35,695 nucleotides of DNA from JAKIVR01 sp035933635 (lineage in GTDB: Archaea > Thermoplasmatota > Thermoplasmata > Lutacidiplasmatales > UBA184): assembly GCA_035933635.1 (NCBI GenBank), contig DASYYY010000037.1, positions 1 through 35,695 on the forward strand. The letters run 5' to 3'. Positions 30,535 to 35,695 of the stretch are shown here, one piece after another; position 1 is the first letter of the stretch, and the number at the start of each line of letters is the position of its first letter. The notes beneath the pieces were generated by a model. It was given only the letters and a program-made list of their open reading frames with translations, was not told the DNA's origin and did not search any database. Made by a program: the position numbers and the translations under genes.

Positions 30535-31992
30535 ATGGAGCTGGCGACGGAGCGTGCGTCCCGGGGCGAGGCGATCCTCGAGGAGATCCGCGCCCAGCGG
30601 CTGCGGTGGGTCGAACTGTTCTACACCGACCTGCTGGGCGGCTTCAACCACGTCCACATGCCGGTCGACGCCCTCGGACCCGAGGCGTTCACCGAGGGGA
30701 TCCCCAAGCTCGACGGCTCGTCGGTCCGCGGGTTCCGCGAGATCTACGAATCCGACATGATCCTCTTGCCCGACCCGTCGACGCTCGCGACGATCCCCTG
30801 GGGGGCGAGCCAGGGCGGCTCGGCCCGGTTCATCTGCGATGTCCTCGTCGGTGCCTCCCGCGAGCCCTACAGCCACGACCCCCGGGGCATCGCCCGCAGG
30901 GCGATCCACACCCTCGCCGAGGCCGGCTTCGACCAGTCGTACTGGGGGCCCGAGATCGAGTTCTTCGTCTTCGACCGGATCCGGCTGTTGCCGTCCTCCG
31001 ACGGCGTCCGCGACGCCTGGGGCGGCTCGGGCTACGCCATCGAGAGCGGCGAAGCCCCCTGGAACGCCAACGACGGCCACGGGTCGATCCGGTTCAAGGA
31101 GGGCTACCACCGGGCCGCGCCGTACGACGCGCTCGAGAACATGCGCAGCGAGATGTGCAACATCCTCGCCGACAACTTCCACATCCGTCTCGACGCCCAC
31201 CATCACGAGGTGGCGACCGCGGGCCAGGGCGAGATCAACATCCGCTACGACGCGCTCCTCCCGGCCGCCGATCACATCCAGGACGTGCGGTTCGTCGTGC
31301 GCAACGTCGCCCGGCAGCACGACAAGGTGGCCTCGTTCATGCCGAAGCCGATCTTCGGCGACAACGGCATCGGCATGCACATGAACCAGTCGCTGTGGTC
31401 CGACGGCCAGAACCGGTTCTACGACGCCTCCGACCCCTACGCCGAGGTCAGCCAGGAGTGCCGCTACTACATCGGCGGGCTGCTGACCCACGCGCGCGCT
31501 CTGTGCGGGATCACGAACCCGACCACGAACTCCTACCGGCGGCTCGTCCCCGGCTACGAGGCGCCCGTCTTCATCGCCTGGAGCCGCGCCAATCGCTCCG
31601 CGAACGTCCGCATCCCGTTCTACCTGCGGGGCGTCCCGGTCGCCAAGCGCGTGGAGTACCGCACGCCCGACTCCGCGGCGAACATCTACCTGACCGAGGC
31701 GGCGCTCGCCCTGGCCGGGCTCGATGGGATCAAGCGCAAGCTCGAGCCCCCTCCCCCCGTCGACGCCGACATCTACAAGTTGACCCCGGCCAAGCGCCGC
31801 GAGCTCCAGATCCGCGAGCTGCCCGGCTCGCTGGGCGAGGCGCTCGAGTGCCTGGCGAGCGACGGCGAGTTCCTCAAGCCGGTCTTCCCGGCCTCGCTGT
31901 TGGAAGCCTACCACGAGATCAAGCGCGACGAGCAGCTGCAGCTCAACCTCCGGCCGCACCCGTACGAGTTCTATCGGTACCTCGACCTGTAG
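30535..31992 (+). CDS. glnA: Glutamine synthetase, type I
   Basis: 485 aa. ATP-dependent amidation of glutamate with ammonia in the cytoplasm. Motifs: 'DGSSVRGFREIYESDMILLPDP' (catalytic Asp and beta-grasp domain, about 60-80), 'GPEIEFFVFD', 'HHHEVATAGQGEINI', 'SFMPKPIFGDNGIGMHMNQSLW' (ATP loop; the usual GxNGSGMH has Gly-Asp-Asn-Gly-Ile here), 'NPTTNSYRRLVPGYEAPVFIAWSRANRSANVRIP' and 'VEYRTPDSAANIYL'. The Tyr of the adenylylation site (NLYxLP) is absent, so control should be transcriptional or by effectors. ATG 30535 fits the family N-terminus; a TTG at 30466 is in frame but less likely. Divergent from lrp. Confidence 0.96.
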   Translation: MELATERASRGEAILEEIRAQRLRWVELFYTDLLGGFNHVHMPVDALGPEAFTEGIPKLDGSSVRGFREIYESDMILLPDPSTLATIPWGASQGGSARFICDVLVGASREPYSHDPRGIARRAIHTLAEAGFDQSYWGPEIEFFVFDRIRLLPSSDGVRDAWGGSGYAIESGEAPWNANDGHGSIRFKEGYHRAAPYDALENMRSEMCNILADNFHIRLDAHHHEVATAGQGEINIRYDALLPAADHIQDVRFVVRNVARQHDKVASFMPKPIFGDNGIGMHMNQSLWSDGQNRFYDASDPYAEVSQECRYYIGGLLTHARALCGITNPTTNSYRRLVPGYEAPVFIAWSRANRSANVRIPFYLRGVPVAKRVEYRTPDSAANIYLTEAALALAGLDGIKRKLEPPPPVDADIYKLTPAKRRELQIRELPGSLGEALECLASDGEFLKPVFPASLLEAYHEIKRDEQLQLNLRPHPYEFYRYLDL

Positions 31993-32049
31993 ACCGGAAC
32001 CCCTTCGCGCGGTCATCGTGGCCGGGGGCCGTCAGGCCCTTGAGCCCCG

Positions 32050-33606
32050 GTGGCCGGCGGTCGCGGGGAGGTGACGGCCGCGGAGGACCGGGCGTGGATC
32101 GGGGGCCGGATCCGGACCGAGGGCCGGCGCGTCGAGGCGATGCTGGTCGAGGGTGGGCGCGTCGTCGCCCTCGGCTCGGACGAGGAGATCCGACGCGCTC
32201 GGCCCACGGGCTGCGTCACGACGGCGCTTCGGGGCCGCGCCGTCGTTCCGGGCCTGGTCGATAGCCATCTCCACATCGTGTCGAGCGCGCTCCGGATCAC
32301 GGGCGTGGACCTATCGGGGGTACGGTCGACCGCGGAGTTCACCCGCCGCCTCCGGGCCGCGTCGGTCCGTCGTCGTCGGGGTCCGATCGTCGGTGGGGGC
32401 TGGGATCAGGAGCGGATCCGGGGCCACGGTTGGCCGAACCGTGGACTGCTCGACCGTGTCGTGGACGACCGTCCTGTCGCCCTGTCGCGGGTCTGCGGCC
32501 ACGTCGCCGTCCTCAACTCCCGGGCGCTCGAGGCGCTCGGCATCGACCGCGGGACGCCGGACCCGCCGGGCGGCCGGATAGGTCGGGAACGCGACGGTGA
32601 ACCCGACGGACTGCTCTTCGATAACGCCCTGCGCGCCGTCGTCGACCTCCAGGCCGAGTCGTTCGGCCATCAAGGCCCGGAGATCCGACGGATGTTCCGG
32701 CGGTGGAACTCGTTCGGGCTCACGCGGGTCGGGGACCTCGGCATCTCCCCCGAGGCGCTCGGTCATCTCGAAGCGTTGGACCGGGCGCGGCCGCTCAGCA
32801 TCGGGATCCACGCGTACCTTCGGCTCGAGCGTTGGGAGGCTCGGATGCGACCGAGCCCGCCCGGCGGTGGTCGACGCATCCGGACCGTCGGGGTCAAGGC
32901 GGTGCTCGACGGGGCCCTGGGTGCGCGCACCGCGTGGCTCAAGGAACCCTACCACGATGCTCCGGGCGAACGCGGGCTCTCGCTGTGGCCGCGTGCCCTG
33001 CTGGAAGAGCGGCTGGCGGAGGCCCGGCAGCGGGGGTTTTCACCGGCGCTGCACGCCATCGGCGACCGGGCCCTCGCGCGTGCGATCGCCGTGATCGGTG
33101 CCCTCCCACCTGGGCCACGGGCCCGCATCGAGCATGCCTCGCTGCTGACGCCCGGGCTGCTCCGATCGCTCAGGAAGCATCGGACCAACGTCGTCGTGCA
33201 ACCGGCGTTCCGATGGAGCGACCGGTGGATCAACGAACGATTGGGGGTTCCCCGGGCGCGCTGGTCCTACGCCTTCCGTTCGCTGCTCGACGCGGGCGTA
33301 CCTCTGGCGGGCTCCAGCGATGCCCCGGTGGAATCCGTCGACCCCTGGACGGGAATGCGTGCCGCCGTGAGCACCCCTCCGTGGGCACGCCGTGGCGAGC
33401 AGATCACGCCGCAGGAGGCGCTCGACCTGTACACCTCCGGTGCTTCGGCGGCGCTCCTCGCCCCCGAGGCGGGCCGACTCGCGGTCGGCGGTCCGGCCGA
33501 TTTTGTCGTCCTGCGGACCGACTCGGTGGAAGCCGCGGTGGCCCGCTCCGCAGCCGTCGTCGCCTCGTGCTGGCGCGCGGGCCGGCGGGTCGGGGGAGCG
33601 TGCTAG
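32050..33606 (+). CDS. Amidohydrolase family protein (YtcJ-like)
   Basis: 518 aa. TIM-barrel metal-dependent hydrolase of the Amidohydrolase_3 type: 'GRAVVPGLVDSHLHIVSSALRI' with the first His-x-His, 'GGGWDQERI' and 'LSRVCGHVAVLNSRAL' typical of YtcJ, 'VGVKAVLDGALGARTAWLKEPY', 'HAIGDRAL' (His ligand), 'RARIEHASLLTP', and 'AGSSDAPVESVDPWTGMRAAV' with the catalytic Asp. Substrates of this group are N-acyl or cyclic amides and are mostly unknown. GTG 32050 is used; GTG 32071, giving MTAAEDRAWIGGRI, is as likely. It follows glnA on the same strand by 57 bases and could be read through from it. Confidence 0.88.
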   Translation: MAGGRGEVTAAEDRAWIGGRIRTEGRRVEAMLVEGGRVVALGSDEEIRRARPTGCVTTALRGRAVVPGLVDSHLHIVSSALRITGVDLSGVRSTAEFTRRLRAASVRRRRGPIVGGGWDQERIRGHGWPNRGLLDRVVDDRPVALSRVCGHVAVLNSRALEALGIDRGTPDPPGGRIGRERDGEPDGLLFDNALRAVVDLQAESFGHQGPEIRRMFRRWNSFGLTRVGDLGISPEALGHLEALDRARPLSIGIHAYLRLERWEARMRPSPPGGGRRIRTVGVKAVLDGALGARTAWLKEPYHDAPGERGLSLWPRALLEERLAEARQRGFSPALHAIGDRALARAIAVIGALPPGPRARIEHASLLTPGLLRSLRKHRTNVVVQPAFRWSDRWINERLGVPRARWSYAFRSLLDAGVPLAGSSDAPVESVDPWTGMRAAVSTPPWARRGEQITPQEALDLYTSGASAALLAPEAGRLAVGGPADFVVLRTDSVEAAVARSAAVVASCWRAGRRVGGAC

Positions 33607-33622
33607 CGATCTGCCCCGAAGG

Positions 33623-33630
33623 GCTATCTG
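33623..33630 (+). promoter_or_regulatory. Weak TATA-like element before the 33653 gene
   Basis: gctatctg, centred 27 bases before ATG 33653; it would give a leaderless or very short-leader mRNA. Confidence 0.3.
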
Positions 33631-33652
33631 CCGCCGGTCGAAACCCGGGGCG

Positions 33653-34222
33653 ATGGCCAGCCCGCCCCCCGTGCCGGAGTTCAAGTCGTTCTCCGCCACG
33701 ATGCGCGTCGACGCGCTCGTCTCGGACTGGCGGGCGGAAGTCGCCCCCGAGTTGAAGACGGAGGAGAAGGAGCGCGCCCTCTACGAGCGGATCTGGGAAG
33801 CCTATCTCGAGGGCGACTACGGTTTCGGGCTCTGGTGCTGGCACGAGTGCGACCGGCTGACCAACGCCCTGGGTGGCAGCATCCGCGAGGCGACCCGGGT
33901 CGTCGGGGCCGGCCGCTACCTCGGCTTCTCCCATCGCAAGGCGATCGCCCTCAAGGTGCCGCTCGAGCTCGTCTACCGGCCCCGCAAGGGCGACATGAGC
34001 ACCCCGCGACCGGAGGCGCTCGTCCTCCCGCACTACCAGGTACTCTGCGTCTACGCGGTCCGGGCCGAGGGCGACGACAAGAAGGCGAAGGCGCAGCTCG
34101 AGATCGCGCTCGGCGAGCTCGAGGACCGCCGACGCGCCGACCCGTATCTCAAGCACTTCGAGACGTTCCGGCAGCTGCTCGAGCGGCAACGGGCGAAGAC
34201 GAGCGCGACGACGGCCGCCTGA
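33653..34222 (+). CDS. Unknown soluble protein upstream of truA
   Basis: 189 aa, not recognised. Charged, alpha-rich, no signal peptide or membrane helix. Central segment 'DYGFGLWCWHECDRLTNALGGSIREATRVVGAGRYLGFSHRKAIALKVPLELVYRPRKGDMSTPRPEAL' is the most distinctive part: a Trp-Cys-Trp-His-x-Cys cluster followed by a Gly/Arg-rich loop. The C-terminal 60 residues are helical ('KKAKAQLEIALGELEDRRRADPYLKHFETFRQLLERQRAK'). It ends 23 bases before truA on the same strand, so the two are probably co-transcribed and an RNA-related role is possible. Confidence 0.75.
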   Translation: MASPPPVPEFKSFSATMRVDALVSDWRAEVAPELKTEEKERALYERIWEAYLEGDYGFGLWCWHECDRLTNALGGSIREATRVVGAGRYLGFSHRKAIALKVPLELVYRPRKGDMSTPRPEALVLPHYQVLCVYAVRAEGDDKKAKAQLEIALGELEDRRRADPYLKHFETFRQLLERQRAKTSATTAA

Positions 34223-34245
34223 TCGGACGTCGTGGAGCCGCCGGG

Positions 34246-35124
34246 ATGACCCGCTGGCTCGTACGGTTCGGCTACGACGGGAGACCGTTCGCGGGCTGGG
34301 CCCGCCAGCCCGGGCTCCGGTCCGTCGAGGGAGACCTTCGGCGTGGACTCGTACGGTGCGGGATCGCCGCCTCCGACGAGGCGGCCGGGCTCGAGGTGGC
34401 CAGCCGGACCGACCGCGGAGTGAGCGCGCGCGCCAATGCTCTGGCCCTGAACTCGCGGATGTCGGGACCGACCCTGTTGCGGACGCTCAATGCGATCGGT
34501 CCCGAGATGTTCTTCACGGCCGCGGCCGAGATCCCCGCGACCTTCCGGCTCCGGGCCGCCCGGTCCCGGGAGTACCGGTACTCGCTCGAGCCGAACGAAC
34601 CACGGGTCGAGCAGTGGGAGGGGGTCGCCGCGCCACTCCTCGGACGTCCGATCGACGTCCGGTCCTTCTCCCGGGGCCTGCCCGCCGACCGGCCCGCCTG
34701 GAGGACGCTCGAGCGCATCGAGATCGTCGTCGGACCGATCCGCCCGCAGTTCCGAATCGTGGCCCCCGGATTCGTCTGGGGCATGGTCCGCAAACTTGTC
34801 CAAGCGTTCCGCGACGTGAGCGCCGGTACGCTCCGTTCGGCGCATCTCGAGGCTGCGGCCCGTGGAGAGCGCCGACTCTTCCTCGCGCTGGCCGCGCCTC
34901 AACCCCTCACGCTCTGGTCCGTGGAGTACGACCTCGATTGGGAACACCGCTGGAGCGGGGCGACCGCTCGGCAGGCCCGGTACCAGGCCGCTCAGATTTC
35001 GGAGGCGACCGCTCGGGCCGCGACCCTGGGCGGATTGTGGGACTCCGGAGACCGGCCTCTCCGGGCATCGCGGCCTTCGAATGTGGTATCCGAGGCCAGG
35101 CGAGCGGCATCGAGCTCCAGCTGA
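34246..35124 (+). CDS. truA: tRNA pseudouridine synthase TruA
   Basis: 292 aa. Converts uridines 38-40 of the tRNA anticodon arm to pseudouridine. 'RFGYDGRPFAGWARQPGLRSVEGDL' is the N-terminal TruA motif; the catalytic Asp is Asp56 in 'ASRTDRGVSA'; 'FRLRAARSREYRYSL' and 'FVWGMVRKLVQAFRDVSAG' are conserved later motifs (the latter replacing FLxxMVRxL). A 35-residue Arg/Ser-rich C-terminal tail is extra. Starts 23 bases after the unknown 189-aa gene; ends 3 bases from the convergent MFS gene. Confidence 0.93.
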   Translation: MTRWLVRFGYDGRPFAGWARQPGLRSVEGDLRRGLVRCGIAASDEAAGLEVASRTDRGVSARANALALNSRMSGPTLLRTLNAIGPEMFFTAAAEIPATFRLRAARSREYRYSLEPNEPRVEQWEGVAAPLLGRPIDVRSFSRGLPADRPAWRTLERIEIVVGPIRPQFRIVAPGFVWGMVRKLVQAFRDVSAGTLRSAHLEAAARGERRLFLALAAPQPLTLWSVEYDLDWEHRWSGATARQARYQAAQISEATARAATLGGLWDSGDRPLRASRPSNVVSEARRAASSSS

Positions 35125-35127
35125 GCC

Positions 35128-35695
35128 TCAGCCGGGTTCCGGTCGTACCCGTCGGAAGCCTCGGTAGACCGCCAGGTCGTAGGCGATCTTCAGCACCCCG
35201 CTGACGTAGAACGGCGACGCGAGTCCGGCGAGGAGCACGAGCGAGGAGGCGGAGAACGGTCCGGCGGCCTGCGCCACGTTGCGGGTGCCGTTGGTCCAGG
35301 CGTTGGCGGCGGTTCGTTCGCCGGGCGCAACGATGCCGGCGAGGTAGGCCTGCCGGGTCGGGACATCCATCTGCGAGAGCGACATCCGGGCCAGGTAGAT
35401 CGACAGCGCGAGCGTGAACGTCGGGGCCAACGGGACGAGGAGGAGGAGGACGTTCGAGGGCAGGTGACTGAACACCATCGTTTCGATGAGCCCGAACCGC
35501 TCGCCGAGCCGGGCGGCGAGGAGGAAGGAGAGGGCGGAGACGACCCCGGCGCCGAAGAAGACGGTCCCGACGAGACCCGCCTCCCCCGGGAAGGTTAACG
35601 CGAACCACAGCGCCACGAAGCTCTGGATCACCAGTCCTCCGGCGAAGGCGTCGACCGCGAACAGGCCGGCAAGGTTCCGCACCCGACGCCGAGAC
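35128..35695 (-). CDS. MFS transporter, 3' part (5' end outside window)
   Basis: The frame is open to the window edge (no stop, no convincing start), so the gene begins beyond 35695. The visible 189 residues contain about six membrane helices, beginning 'NLAGLFAVDAFAGGLVIQSFVALWF', with the motif-A-like loop 'LLAARLGERFGLIETMVFSH' and 'DVPTRQAYLAGIVAPGERTAANAWTNGTRNVAQAAGPF' in the next helices. These features match the second half of an MFS permease. Substrate unknown. Confidence 0.8.
   Translation of the reverse strand, partial: SRRRVRNLAGLFAVDAFAGGLVIQSFVALWFALTFPGEAGLVGTVFFGAGVVSALSFLLAARLGERFGLIETMVFSHLPSNVLLLLVPLAPTFTLALSIYLARMSLSQMDVPTRQAYLAGIVAPGERTAANAWTNGTRNVAQAAGPFSASSLVLLAGLASPFYVSGVLKIAYDLAVYRGFRRVRPEPG

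Noticed and set aside
30466..30535. Longer glnA from TTG 30466
   Set aside because: The extra 23 residues precede the family N-terminus and would begin only 13 bases after the palindromic operator; ATG 30535 fits glutamine synthetase length.
30424..32016. 530-aa minus-strand reading frame opposite glnA
   Set aside because: No domains; glnA on the other strand is certain.
1..35695. CRISPR arrays, insertion sequences, integrases
   Set aside because: No regularly spaced repeats, transposase or recombinase motifs were seen in any frame with plausible coding.

Overview
The window reads as a chromosomal segment of a high-GC archaeon, most likely a terrestrial Thermoplasmatota lineage. Archaeal marks seen directly are a 7S SRP RNA with a class-III-type pilin gene beside it, TATA elements about 24-30 bases upstream of start codons (several placing the transcription start on the ATG or GTG itself, i.e. 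leaderless mRNAs), a type II tRNA-Leu without encoded CCA, an AbrB/SpoVT-PhoU regulator, Lrp/HxlR/MarR regulators and a large Ser/Thr/Asn/Gly-rich PKD-like surface protein. GC looks close to 70 percent by eye and third codon positions are almost all G/C. The lineage is inference; the domain Archaea is well supported.

Layout. 1-557: 3' end of a RAD55/KaiC-family ATPase. 677-987: SRP RNA. 1148-3753: archaeal pilin, a 4HBT thioesterase and, divergently, serine hydroxymethyltransferase. 3945-10328 (all minus): a membrane-anchored PKD-like protein with a cytoplasmic winged helix, RNA 2',3'-cyclic phosphodiesterase ThpR, and a HerA/VirB4-like ATPase with a nuclease-like C-terminus preceded by a small overlapping partner gene. 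10329-11103: about 775 bases with no credible gene but dense stem-loops. 11104-14080: a MarR-ABC ATPase-ABC permease operon and an HxlR regulator. 14221-14835: an unknown protein. 14829-20238 (minus): a four-gene cluster, sarcosine-oxidase-like alpha and beta subunits, a glycerate-2-kinase homologue that has lost its catalytic motifs, and an MFS transporter. 20388-24803: PhoU regulator, Fe-alcohol dehydrogenase with an orphan Fur-type zinc domain, an isoprenylcysteine-methyltransferase-like membrane protein, and a terpenoid-cyclase-fold protein. 24924-28584: pyruvate oxidase PoxB, a winged-helix/small membrane protein pair, and a secreted beta-propeller. 28864-31992: tRNA-Leu(CAG), an LsrF-type aldolase, an Lrp regulator and divergent glutamine synthetase with a perfect palindromic operator. 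32050-35695: amidohydrolase, unknown protein, TruA, and the 3' end of another MFS gene.

How it fits together. The metabolism suggested is heterotrophic: amine/amino-acid oxidation (sarcosine-oxidase-like pair, SHMT, glutamine synthetase under Lrp-type control), pyruvate to acetate by PoxB, and alcohol/aldehyde redox. I see no transposase, integrase, CRISPR array or plasmid origin. The most unusual items are the HerA-nuclease fusion with its small partner, the transmembrane ectodomain-winged-helix protein, the pseudo-kinase in the amine oxidase cluster, the leaderless orphan Fur domain and the structured non-coding block around 10.5-10.93 kb.
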